A stretch of 64,000 bases of DNA from Planctomycetota bacterium. GTDB lineage: Bacteria; Planctomycetota; Planctomycetia; Pirellulales; UBA1268. The DNA lies in the NCBI GenBank assembly GCA_003669605.1, contig QWOP01000036.1:1-64000 (forward strand). The letters run 5' to 3'. Position numbers and translations under genes: made by a program. The first letter of the stretch is position 1. Every line of letters begins with the position of its first letter. The notes below the pieces were generated by a model. The model worked only from the letters and a program-made list of their open reading frames with translations, did no database searches and had not been told where the DNA came from. Shown piece by piece: positions 46,303 through 54,696 of the stretch.

Positions 46303-47313
46303 TCAGGGGGCTGAGAGAGACTCACGTGGCCGGTCCATCTCCCGCACCACCGCGGCCAACAACTGATTCATCCCCTCCCCCGTGACTGCACTGAAGGCGA
46401 TCACGGCACGGCCGATTGCCGTCTCGAGTGACTCCCGGACTTCTGCGGCACCGGGTAGCTCGCACTTGCTCAAAGCAACGATCTCCGGTCGCTCGCCGAG
46501 ACGCGGATCGTAGAGCACCAACTCCTCGCGGATCGCCCGGTAATTGACCAGCGGATCACTGCCGTCCATAGGCTGCGGTTCGACGACATGGACGATGATC
46601 CCAGCCCGCTCAACATGACGGAGAAACTCATGACCGAGCCCGTGCCCGGAATGGGCCCCTTCAATCAGCCCCGGCAGGTCGGCAAGGACGAAACTCCGGT
46701 CCCGCGACACCGCCACCATCCCCAGCATCGGGGTTTTGGTGGTGAAGGCGTAGTCGGCGATCTCGGGGCGGGCGCGCGAGAGACGCGACAGGAGCGTGCT
46801 TTTGCCGGCGTTCGGCTTCCCCACCAACCCCACGTCGGCGATCACCTTCAGTTCCAGCAAGAGGCGGCGGACCTCCCCCTTGCCTCCGAGTGTCGTCTCC
46901 CGGGGGGCCCTGTTGGTGGACGTCTTGAAATGGATGTTTCCAAAACCTCCGGCGCCTCCCTGGGCGGCGATGATGTGGTCTCCCGGCGCCGCCAGATCGC
47001 GAAGCACCAAGCCAGAATTCCGATCGAGAACGATCGTTCCGGGGGGCACAAGCAGCACAAGATCCTCGGCCGAACGCCCCTTACAGTTGGCGGGCCCACC
47101 GGACAGCCCCGACTCGGCGCGCCATTGCTGGCGATGGGCCAGCGCGGAAAGCGAATCGACCCCCGGCTGAGCGCGGAGGATCACGCTGCCGCCATGGCCA
47201 CCGTCACCACCGTCGGGGCCACCGCGCGGGATGTACTTCTCCCTCCGGAAACTGGCGCTCCCGCGCCCTCCGTCTCCGGCCGCAACCTCAATATGGACGC
47301 GGTCAACGAACAC
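46303..47313 (-). CDS. obg: Obg family GTPase (CgtA)
   Basis: 336 residues. N-terminal glycine-rich Obg fold (VHIEVAAGDGGRGSASFRREKYIPRGGPDGGDGGHGG), then the G domain: GKPNAGKS (165-172), TTKTPMLG switch I, DLPGLIEGAH. The G4 motif, usually NKxD, is SKCE (282-285), so Asn and Asp, the guanine-specificity residues, are both replaced. G5 is FSAVTGEG. The C-terminal OCT domain is absent, as in many lineages. Acts in 50S maturation and stringent response; operon with L27 as usual. Confidence 0.96.
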   Translation of the reverse strand: MFVDRVHIEVAAGDGGRGSASFRREKYIPRGGPDGGDGGHGGSVILRAQPGVDSLSALAHRQQWRAESGLSGGPANCKGRSAEDLVLLVPPGTIVLDRNSGLVLRDLAAPGDHIIAAQGGAGGFGNIHFKTSTNRAPRETTLGGKGEVRRLLLELKVIADVGLVGKPNAGKSTLLSRLSRARPEIADYAFTTKTPMLGMVAVSRDRSFVLADLPGLIEGAHSGHGLGHEFLRHVERAGIIVHVVEPQPMDGSDPLVNYRAIREELVLYDPRLGERPEIVALSKCELPGAAEVRESLETAIGRAVIAFSAVTGEGMNQLLAAVVREMDRPRESLSAP

Positions 47314-47373
47314 GGTGCCTGCTACCCCGGGGGCTTCACTTTCCCTGATCGGGGATCCGATCAGGCCGAGACG

Positions 47374-47616
47374 TCAGGCCTGGACGTTGACCCGCCGCCC
47401 CTCGCGGTCGAAAGCCACCACGCCGTCAATAAGAGCGTAGAGGGTGTAGTCGGAGCCCATACCGACATTTCTGCCGGGGTGAAACTTCGTTCCTACCTGC
47501 CTGACAAGAATGTTTCCGGCCACGACCTGCTGCCCGCCGAACTTCTTCACGCCCCGCATCTGGGCGTTGGAGTCCCGACCGTTGCGGCTGGACCCCTGAC
47601 CTTTCTTATGTGCCAT
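47374..47616 (-). CDS. rpmA: 50S ribosomal protein L27
   Basis: 80 residues. [48 protein letters not shown] is canonical; begins directly with MAHKKG, so no Firmicutes-type cleaved N-extension. L27's N-terminus reaches the peptidyl transferase centre. ATG 47616 chosen; GAGG lies 8 nt upstream. L21 (rplU), the usual partner gene, is not adjacent. Confidence 0.97.
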   Translation of the reverse strand: MAHKKGQGSSRNGRDSNAQMRGVKKFGGQQVVAGNILVRQVGTKFHPGRNVGMGSDYTLYALIDGVVAFDREGRRVNVQA

Positions 47617-47741
47617 CTCACCAAACCTCGGACGAAAGGGACTGAAACAAGGGTGGAGCGCCGCAGACCAATTCTGCAACTGCTCCGCAGACAATCCATC
47701 CCCCGAAAGGGTGGAAAGGCGGCGAGGCCCGGAACTGCGAA

Positions 47742-49490
47742 CTACTGTTCGTACCGGAAAACCCAAGCGTGGTCAACGCCCTCGGTGATGGCGGTGGCCG
47801 CAGCGTAGAGAGTGGGCCCCTCGGCACCAAGGATACCCTCGATGAGTTGCGACCGTTTGGCAGCGTCCGGCTGGCCGTCCACGATGGTCCGCACGGTATC
47901 GAAGGCATTCAGAGCACCACCGGCAAGCACCGGCCGCCGGTCGAAGTCAACGTCGTCCAAAGCCACAAGCGTCCGCGCCAGTTCCAATTCCATGGCAAGG
48001 GAGTCGATCCGGGTCGCCGTGCGGCCAAAGAGCGCCATCGCCGCCGACCGACGGGCTGGTGTGCTCGGGATTCCGTCCAGCCCAACGAGCACCTTCGCCA
48101 GCGCCTCGAGCCGCTTCGAGGCTTGTTCCGCCTCCGTGACTCCGAAGCGATTGAGCATGCCGCGACGGAGCGTTTCCCGCTGCGGATCGAGCGGCTGGTT
48201 CAGGCTGCCGACGAGATCCTCGAACCACTCTCGTCCCATGCCACCGAGCAACGTTTCCACCGCCACGGGGCGCCGCGACGGTGGTTCCATCGCCGCCAGA
48301 CTCCGAACTACCTTGGCCAACGGGGCCAGACTCGGCGGTGAATCCCGGTCAATCGCGGCGGCGGCCTTGACGGCAGCGGGCGGGACCAGGATGTCCTGCC
48401 AGGTGAGTCCGAGCAACTCCAAGCCCGCGTGAGGAGCCGCTTTCGAGAGCCTCGGACGGCCGAGGGCCTCGAGGACGCGGTTACCGATCGAACGCCGTTC
48501 GAACAATCCGGCGTTGCCGACACTCATCTCCTCAGCAGGGCTGGTGGCGTCGTCGCCGGGGCGCCAGAAGTCCAGGCGCAGGCTCTCGAGCGCATGCTCC
48601 TCGCCGGCGGCAGGGAGCGAATCAGCGGCAAACTCCGCGGCCTGCCGGGGGCGCCAGCGGATGGCGTTGGTGAGCCCCCGCACGAAGATCGAGAAATAAT
48701 CGATCCGCGGATCGACGTCCTCCCAGATCGCCACACCCCAGCGTTCCTCGCCGGGGGCGATCTCTTTGGCGGCCATGCTCGCGCTGTCGTAGAGCTGGAC
48801 GCGGATCCCCTCTCGCGTCCGGATCGGCTCGATGGCGCTGGGGAGGACCCGGTCGAGATAGGCCCGGTAGGCCAGCGTTCCTTCCGCGGCTGAAAGTCCT
48901 TCCACGCTCTCCAAGACGAGGTGGGGCAGGAAGCGGATCGGCTCTTGGACCAGTTCGGTCTTCAGTCTCGTGGCATCCCCCTGGTCCATCACGATCCGCC
49001 GGCCGCCAACATTTTTCACAGAATAGAGGAGATACCAGACGCGTTTCCGCTCCATCCGCAACTCGCGAGAGGGAATGTCGATGTCGATCTGCCGCGGAGG
49101 CTTGAAGGCGAACTCCAGGCACCAGATGTCGCGGGGAAAGTCGCGGTTGCGCCCCTGCTCCACAAGCGTCGCCCCCAGCGGTGACTGCTTCGGTGACCAG
49201 GTGAGGTCGCTCAGACCCAGAGTGATTTCAGGGATGTCGGCCCTGAGAAGGGAGTCGTCTCCCGAGCGGTCTGCCGGGATGACGGTGAGCACGCCCGGTG
49301 CGAGACGGCGATAGCCGGAAGGCTGAGCCGCAGCCGCCGGAGCCCCACCTACGAGGACGACCGCCATGGCCCCCAGCACGGCGGCGATGAATAGGCCCCC
49401 GTGCGCAGCGCCAAAACGGGCCAACCGCCTGACGGCCGGGAGCCCAGTCGTGACCGAGTCTGTGATCGCTGCCGGTGGCAGGCTTGCCAT
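47742..49490 (-). CDS. Large exported protein of unknown function
   Basis: 582 residues. One hydrophobic segment at about 31-55 ending APAAAAQP looks like a signal anchor or cleavable signal peptide after a 30-residue N-region. The mature part has no motif I recognise; stretches such as [58 protein letters not shown] and a C-terminal alpha-helical Ala/Leu-rich part (about 330-560) are visible. The [17 protein letters not shown] region looks conserved and beta-rich. It lies 125 nt before rpmA on the same strand, but a functional link is not indicated. Confidence 0.78.
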   Translation of the reverse strand: MASLPPAAITDSVTTGLPAVRRLARFGAAHGGLFIAAVLGAMAVVLVGGAPAAAAQPSGYRRLAPGVLTVIPADRSGDDSLLRADIPEITLGLSDLTWSPKQSPLGATLVEQGRNRDFPRDIWCLEFAFKPPRQIDIDIPSRELRMERKRVWYLLYSVKNVGGRRIVMDQGDATRLKTELVQEPIRFLPHLVLESVEGLSAAEGTLAYRAYLDRVLPSAIEPIRTREGIRVQLYDSASMAAKEIAPGEERWGVAIWEDVDPRIDYFSIFVRGLTNAIRWRPRQAAEFAADSLPAAGEEHALESLRLDFWRPGDDATSPAEEMSVGNAGLFERRSIGNRVLEALGRPRLSKAAPHAGLELLGLTWQDILVPPAAVKAAAAIDRDSPPSLAPLAKVVRSLAAMEPPSRRPVAVETLLGGMGREWFEDLVGSLNQPLDPQRETLRRGMLNRFGVTEAEQASKRLEALAKVLVGLDGIPSTPARRSAAMALFGRTATRIDSLAMELELARTLVALDDVDFDRRPVLAGGALNAFDTVRTIVDGQPDAAKRSQLIEGILGAEGPTLYAAATAITEGVDHAWVFRYEQ

Positions 49491-50070
49491 GTGTGGAGTT
49501 CCCCCGTTCCTAAGATTATCCCTCTTTAGGAGACGAAAGGCTTACTTTTCCCGTGAAAACCCGGAAAACAAACCCAGGCAGGACAAGTTTCCTTGTTTTC
49601 CCATTTCCCCCAAGCCATTATGTCGGTATTCGGTCACTTTCTCCGGGAAATTGGTCTACGCAGCGGCGGCGTGCCGAAAGACACTCTGCGGCAACTGCCC
49701 AGTCCTCGAAGCCGCCCCTTTCAATCGTACGACTTGCCGCCATGCTCGCCCCTAACCCACTTTCACCGCCACGGCCCCACCAGCCTTTGCTCTCGGCCAG
49801 GGGTGCGATAGCAGTGGGCAGTTCGGAGGAGAGTTCGCAGGTGCTGACGCCCTGCGGCCCCGAGCCTCTCGGCAATGGCGGCCCGCTGTTTTTGTCCGCC
49901 GAGGATTTCGACGCCACCGGGATTCTCACCGGTATCGAGCCGTGCTCGTCGAATTACTGGTGGATCCCGGAATTGCATCGGGACTCCGACCACCCGACGG
50001 CACTGGTCGAGGCCAGATCCAACGGGACAGCGTTGCGTGCCGCCGATGGACCGCGGCCTGCCGTCCGCGG
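49491..50070. other. 580-nt region between the exported protein and parA
   Basis: AT-richer than the surroundings between about 49500 and 49650. No promoter with both hexamers found; GATAAT near 49516-49521 on the minus strand (GGGATAATC) has no -35. The right half contains one plus-strand open frame that may be a gene (49742-50110). Confidence 0.5.
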
Positions 50071-50110
50071 TCAGGCCGCCCGGCGGAGTTCAAGGTCTTC
50101 GGCCGCCTGA
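49742..50110 (+). CDS. Possible small hypothetical protein
   Basis: 122 codons from ATG 49742. Codons from about residue 30 (VLTPCGPEPLGNGGPLFLSAE, then SSNYWWIPELHRDSDHP) have GC-rich third positions as real genes here do, while the first 30 are Pro/Leu-rich and could be untranslated; a GTG near 49815 would give a shorter product. Its 3' end overlaps the end of parA by 40 nt tail to tail. No family recognised and no ribosome-binding site seen. Confidence 0.3.
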   Translation: MLAPNPLSPPRPHQPLLSARGAIAVGSSEESSQVLTPCGPEPLGNGGPLFLSAEDFDATGILTGIEPCSSNYWWIPELHRDSDHPTALVEARSNGTALRAADGPRPAVRGQAARRSSRSSAA

Positions 50111-50910
50111 GCGACCTCGGAGGCGAGTGCCGCGTAGTCCTCGGCGCCGTGCGACTGCGGGCAATAGTCGAAAATCGACTGGCCAAAACTCGGCGCTTCC
50201 GCCAGGCGGATGTTCCGCCTGATCCGGGACTGAAAAACGCGAGCCCCGGCCCAGGCCGAGTGGCGGCCCCCTGACGCCTCGAAGAACGCCTGCACGTCGC
50301 GCCCCACCTCGGTGGCTAGGCGGGTGCCCGACTCATACATGCAAAGCACGACACCGAGCAGCCGGAGCCGGGGGTTGACCCTCTCCGAGACCAGTTCCAT
50401 CGTCTCGAGGAGTTTGCTCAGCCCATGGAGGGCGAGAAAGTGGGGCTGCAGAGGGAGCAGCACCTCGTCGACGGCCGCCATGGCATTGAGCGACAACAGG
50501 CCCAGCGACGGCGGACAATCGATGATCATCGTGTCGTAACCACCTTCGGCGGACGGGCTGCGGCAGGCAGCGTCGGCCTCGATCCGCTGTCGGAGGATCG
50601 CCTCGCGGCCCGGCTTTCCGGCCAAGGCCATTTCCACCGCCGAGAGGTCGATGTGCGAGGGGATAACAGACAGCCCGCGACCGGCGTCGACCCGGGCTTC
50701 TGCCAGGGAGGCTCCTCCCACGAGCACGTCGTAGGCGGAAATAGGATGCCCGCCCGGTTGGACGCCAGCATGGAGCGTGGCATGGGCTTGGGGATCAAGG
50801 TCAACAAGGCAGACCCGCTGTCCGGCGCGGGCCAACGCCACGGCGAGATTCACTGACGTGGTGGTCTTTCCCACGCCTCCCTTTTGATTGGCCACCGCGA
50901 TCGAACGCAT
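50071..50910 (-). CDS. ParA-family ATPase (orphan)
   Basis: 279 residues. Deviant Walker A KGGVGKTT (10-17) with the signature Lys10, switch I DLDPQAHAT, Walker B MIIDCPPSLG, and the C-terminal RRNIRLAEAPSFGQSI block of chromosomal ParA/Soj. GAGG 8 nt before ATG 50910 sets the start; 71 upstream codons in frame are rejected. No parB or parS-like site lies next to it, and the neighbour is a membrane-anchored unknown protein. It may position DNA or a protein cargo instead of acting in a standard parAB locus. Confidence 0.92.
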   Translation of the reverse strand: MRSIAVANQKGGVGKTTTSVNLAVALARAGQRVCLVDLDPQAHATLHAGVQPGGHPISAYDVLVGGASLAEARVDAGRGLSVIPSHIDLSAVEMALAGKPGREAILRQRIEADAACRSPSAEGGYDTMIIDCPPSLGLLSLNAMAAVDEVLLPLQPHFLALHGLSKLLETMELVSERVNPRLRLLGVVLCMYESGTRLATEVGRDVQAFFEASGGRHSAWAGARVFQSRIRRNIRLAEAPSFGQSIFDYCPQSHGAEDYAALASEVAQAAEDLELRRAA

Positions 50911-51022
50911 GACGAGGACCTCGCTGCCCGGACCGAATGGAAGCCGATCACACACGCTGTGTACCGGGGGTGGAGGATAGGCTTCCGAGCAGGTGGCCAA
51001 AAGCCCGGTTTCCGCGGCTCTT

Positions 51023-51646
51023 TCAGCGGTCCTCCGCGGTGCGCTCGAGCCATTTTTCCAGCCCCGCAGCGATCCTTCCCAGACCGATCCAGCCCGGACG
51101 CCCGATGACCTCCAAGCCCCCATGCCGGCCGGTGGCGGTTTTCAAGGCATCACTCCCCATCCCCAGATCGATCAAGAGCACCGCCGGCGGGTGGTTGTCT
51201 GCCGGGTCGGAGAAAACGATCGCAGTCGCACCACCACCGCTTGAAACGGCGGAGACCGTTTCCTGGACCGGCCAGACGAAGTTGGCGTCCTCCACCAGTC
51301 CACGCCGCATGTGGACCAGTCCCGGCGCTGCGGAAACATCCCTCCGAACAACACCGACTGGATCGAGCAGCAGCGACTGATCAAGTGCCGCAGCAGCAGC
51401 GAATCCGCGTGGCACAGACCAGACCTCAACACGCGGCGCGGCGGCCACACTCCGGGCAACATCGACGCCGTAGAACGCCAGGCAGCGACGGGTCTGGCCA
51501 CGCTGATACCAGATGCCAGTCACGCCGGCGACCACCCCGAGGAGCAGCAGCCCAATCACAAGGCGTGAACCTGATGCCCGGCGGCCGCCCACGGGGCGCC
51601 CGGGGGTGGACTGGGAAGCAACAAACGACGGCGGCTGGTGGTCCAT
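51023..51646 (-). CDS. Membrane-anchored protein of unknown function
   Basis: 207 residues. Polar Pro/Ser/Gly-rich N-region, one transmembrane helix (about 30-50, VIGLLLLGVVAGVTGIWY), then a soluble domain with GQTRRCLAFYGVDVARSV and IVFSDPADNHPPAVLLIDLGMG. No motif recognised. ATG 51646 preferred; the frame is open 56 codons upstream across the divergent spacer. It ends 112 nt before parA on the same strand. Divergent from the 75-residue gene, with a shared spacer of 117 nt containing TATACT (51712-51717, plus strand) without a good -35. Confidence 0.65.
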   Translation of the reverse strand: MDHQPPSFVASQSTPGRPVGGRRASGSRLVIGLLLLGVVAGVTGIWYQRGQTRRCLAFYGVDVARSVAAAPRVEVWSVPRGFAAAAALDQSLLLDPVGVVRRDVSAAPGLVHMRRGLVEDANFVWPVQETVSAVSSGGGATAIVFSDPADNHPPAVLLIDLGMGSDALKTATGRHGGLEVIGRPGWIGLGRIAAGLEKWLERTAEDR

Positions 51647-51763
51647 GGCGGGTGTGCCGGGGGGGCGAGAACGGCCGGAAACGCTGCACGTCTCCCCGCC
51701 GCAGACCAATGTATACTGCTTTACGACCGTCCTCGACGGTCCTTTCCTGGAGGAGCCCGCCGG

Positions 51764-51991
51764 ATGCCGAACGCCTTCGATCCCTACCGTGAAGCACTCG
51801 TCGTGGAGTGGCACACAAACTGGCCCGACACCTACGAGGACTGGTCAGCCGCGGACAAGGCCCGCGTCGAATCACTCCTCCACACCAGCCCGGCCGAAGC
51901 CGCCGACCTCGACTACCTCCGGCAGCACTCCGGGTTCGCCCGGGTGATCACCGTCACGCCGGACGACGTCGACCGCGTGAGCGTGGCTTGA
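51764..51991 (+). CDS. Small acidic protein coupled to aroB
   Basis: 75 residues: MPNAFDPYREALVVEWH, TYEDWSAADKARVESLL, YLRQHSGFARVITVTPDDVDRV. Soluble and acidic, without Cys or a known motif. GGAGGAG (51749-51755) 8 nt before ATG is one of the best ribosome sites in the window. The stop overlaps the aroB TTG start (TTGA), so the two are coupled. Not recognised; the real, well-initiated reading frame and coupling argue it is a genuine protein. Confidence 0.75.
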   Translation: MPNAFDPYREALVVEWHTNWPDTYEDWSAADKARVESLLHTSPAEAADLDYLRQHSGFARVITVTPDDVDRVSVA

Positions 51992-53091
51992 CCGTGGGAG
52001 TTTCGAACGTCCGAGTCGACCTCGCCGAACGCTCCTACGAGATCGCCATCGGCCCCGGTGTGATTCAGCAGGCCGGGGCAGCACTGCGGGCTGCCGGCGC
52101 CCGCCGGGCCGTGGTCATCGCCGATAGCGGTGTGCTCTCCAACCACGCCATCACGCTTGAGGGGGCGCTGCGCCACGCCGGCGTGGACAGTTTCACGATC
52201 CCCGTCCCGAGTGGTGAATCGTCAAAGTCGGCAGCCGAGGCCGGGCGGTTGTGGGAGATCTTGGCGGCCGCGGCCATCGATCGCCAGACACATCTCGTGG
52301 CCGTCGGCGGGGGTGTGGTCGGAGATTTGGCCGGCTTCGTGGCAGCCACATTCGCCCGTGGTCTGGCAGTCTGGCAGGTGCCGACGACGCTCGTGGCTCA
52401 GGTCGACAGTGCCATCGGAGGGAAGACGGGGATCAATCTCCAGGGTGGCAAAAATCTCGTGGGGGCCTTCTGGCAGCCGCGGGGCGTGCTTGCCGACATC
52501 GAGACCCTCGTCACACTGCCGGAGAGGGAGTTCACCAGTGGTCTGGCGGAGGTTGTGAAGTACGGGATGATCCTCGACGCCGAACTGTTCGGCTGGCTGG
52601 AGGAGCATGCCGACGCCGTCCATCTGCGCCGTCCGGAGGACCTCGCCCACATCGTACGCCGTTCGGTGGAACTGAAGGCCTCGGTGGTCGAGCGGGACGA
52701 GCACGAACGAACAGGCCTGCGGGCGATCCTCAACTACGGCCACACGTTTGCCCACGCCTACGAGACCGCCTGCGGGTACGGCAGGCTGCTCCATGGCGAG
52801 GCGGTGGCAATCGGCATGGCGGATGCCGCTGACTTGGCGGTCCGTCTCGGCCGGATCCCCGCCGAACTGGCGGTGCGGCAGGAGAGGCTGCTTGAGGCGC
52901 TGCGGCTGCCTATCCGCCTCCCAGCCGGGCCGCTGCCGACGGCAGACGAACTGATGGCAGTCATGGCCCGTGACAAGAAATCGCTCCATGGCAGCCTCCG
53001 CTTCGTGCTCCCCGATGCGCTGGGGAGCGTGGCACTGGTGCCCGATGTCGACGGCAGCCTCGTCCGGCATGTGCTCGCTCGCCAAGGCTGA
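51988..53091 (+). CDS. aroB: 3-dehydroquinate synthase
   Basis: 367 residues. Converts DAHP to 3-dehydroquinate, second step of the shikimate pathway. NAD-binding VVIADSGVLSNH, GGGVVGDLAGFVAATFARG, VPTTLVAQVDSAIGGKTGINL, substrate/zinc block EVVKYG, and metal ligands in NYGHTFAHAYE and LLHGEAVAIGM, plus DKKSLHGSLRFVLP. Starts at TTG 51988 in a TTGA overlap, or GTG 51994; no ATG fits. Confidence 0.96.
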   Translation: MTVGVSNVRVDLAERSYEIAIGPGVIQQAGAALRAAGARRAVVIADSGVLSNHAITLEGALRHAGVDSFTIPVPSGESSKSAAEAGRLWEILAAAAIDRQTHLVAVGGGVVGDLAGFVAATFARGLAVWQVPTTLVAQVDSAIGGKTGINLQGGKNLVGAFWQPRGVLADIETLVTLPEREFTSGLAEVVKYGMILDAELFGWLEEHADAVHLRRPEDLAHIVRRSVELKASVVERDEHERTGLRAILNYGHTFAHAYETACGYGRLLHGEAVAIGMADAADLAVRLGRIPAELAVRQERLLEALRLPIRLPAGPLPTADELMAVMARDKKSLHGSLRFVLPDALGSVALVPDVDGSLVRHVLARQG

Positions 53092-53144
53092 ATCGACAGC
53101 GGTGCCGATGTCGGCTCAGCCAGCCGCCAGGCGGAAGGCGGGCC

Positions 53145-54536
53145 TTACCAGCGCGCTTCGACGGCCATCCCCCCCAGATCGGCGATCGGCAGAGGGACCA
53201 CCCGGACTTCCATGTCGGCGAAGTGCATTTCGGTCCGATTGATCGCCAGGGAACTCGCAAACGCCAGATACCAGCCGAGAAACACCTGCGAAGGGTAGTG
53301 GGCGTTGTCGTTGATGCGTGACAATCCCGTGAACGTGGAGCAGACGTACAAGCCTCCCTTGGCCCACGGATTTTCCACCATTTCCGCAGCCGCCAGAAAG
53401 GGAATCGCCCCGATGAAGGCGTGGCCGCTGACGCCGTTGTTGTCGTTGAAAAAGTGCCACTGGCTCCCGTAGCCATCGACCGGCCGCGAAGCCCCTGTGG
53501 CCAGTTGAAGGACGTACAGCGGTGGGGCACCGACAACGAACATCCGCAGCGACCGCGATCCCCATTCGCCAATCACGTCGCCGGTGGGATTCCCTTCCAG
53601 GACGAGCCCGGTCACCGCGGCGATGCCGAACAGCGGTAATGCGTAGCGTCCCTCGCCGAGCGGCTTGCAGTCGGAAAAGAAAGTCCCCACATCAGTGGGA
53701 GTGATGCTCTGTTGCCAAGCGGTCTGCATCGTCGTGTCGAAGCCGGTGTTGGCCATCAGAGCGCCGGCGCCGAAGGCCGCGGCCAAGCACGTGAGGCTGT
53801 CGCAGGAATAGAAGTTCCTGTAGTCCTCAAGCACCTTGTAGCCTGTCCGCGACGATCGTGGATAGGAACTGTGGGCCCAAGGCGGCTCTCGAGAGACTGC
53901 TGCCCCGAAACTCCCATCCCCGGAAGACGACAGCGGTGGGAGCGAGGCGATCGGATCGGCCGACGGTGCCATGCGGGCGGCGAGCATCGGCGTGATGTCG
54001 CGCCGACCAGACACCGGCTGATCGGTCTGCCAACCGCCGCTGAGTTCGACCCGTCCAGGCCCGGCGGGAGAGTGCGCCTCGGCGATCGACTGGGTTTCCA
54101 AGACCGCATCGATCCAGGCCCCGTTCACGGCCGGAGTAACGCGAACGATCAGCCGTTGCCGGCGCGGTTGAATGAGGCTCGGACTGGTGGGAAAGGCCCC
54201 CGGCACAAGGTGCTCCGACGGAGGTTCCACCCAAGCCGACTCGATCGCCCCCTCCCCCGGCGGCTCGGCCGCAAAATCGGGTTCGACCACGCGGGCCACC
54301 GGCCAGTCGGCGGAAACCGTGGCAAGCGTCTGCTGCCAAAGTTGCCGGCTGCTGGCGGCTGGGAGGAAGATCCCTCCGGTGTCAAAAGTAACGGCGGTAT
54401 GCCGCTCAGCGGCGGTCGCCACCCCGCAGCCAGTACCGGCCAGGAGCAGCCCTGCGATCAAACACCACCCCCGGACCGCGGCCGATTGCCTGGTCCTGCC
54501 GGCGGGATCGCTCAGTGGGAGTTGATCGTGACGCAT
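53145..54536 (-). CDS. PAP2-like phosphatase domain protein, exported, catalytic Asp replaced
   Basis: 463 residues. Hydrophobic signal segment (about 20-38) ending LLLAGTGCG, a possible but imperfect lipobox. Residues about 45-230 are an unrecognised Pro/Ser-rich region; the C-terminal half is a PAP2-type helical domain with GASRPVDG (C1-like), SGHAF (C2) and SRINDNAHYPSQ (C3). In C3 the Asp of SRxxxxxHxxxD is Gln (codon 53287-53289). In working PAP2 enzymes that Asp activates the His nucleophile. Convergent with aroB. Start ATG 54536 assumed. Confidence 0.8.
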   Translation of the reverse strand: MRHDQLPLSDPAGRTRQSAAVRGWCLIAGLLLAGTGCGVATAAERHTAVTFDTGGIFLPAASSRQLWQQTLATVSADWPVARVVEPDFAAEPPGEGAIESAWVEPPSEHLVPGAFPTSPSLIQPRRQRLIVRVTPAVNGAWIDAVLETQSIAEAHSPAGPGRVELSGGWQTDQPVSGRRDITPMLAARMAPSADPIASLPPLSSSGDGSFGAAVSREPPWAHSSYPRSSRTGYKVLEDYRNFYSCDSLTCLAAAFGAGALMANTGFDTTMQTAWQQSITPTDVGTFFSDCKPLGEGRYALPLFGIAAVTGLVLEGNPTGDVIGEWGSRSLRMFVVGAPPLYVLQLATGASRPVDGYGSQWHFFNDNNGVSGHAFIGAIPFLAAAEMVENPWAKGGLYVCSTFTGLSRINDNAHYPSQVFLGWYLAFASSLAINRTEMHFADMEVRVVPLPIADLGGMAVEARW

Positions 54537-54696
54537 GGGGGGGGGAATCTCCCAGCCCCGGCCACAGATGGCAAGTCTGGAATCGGCATCCCCCCGACAA
54601 CCTGCCCCCCCTCCCCTGCCTGGTCCCAACAGATTCCGCTCCTGCAGATGGTCGTCTGGAGCCCCGCAGCGACGGTCAGGTAGCCAAAAAAAACGA

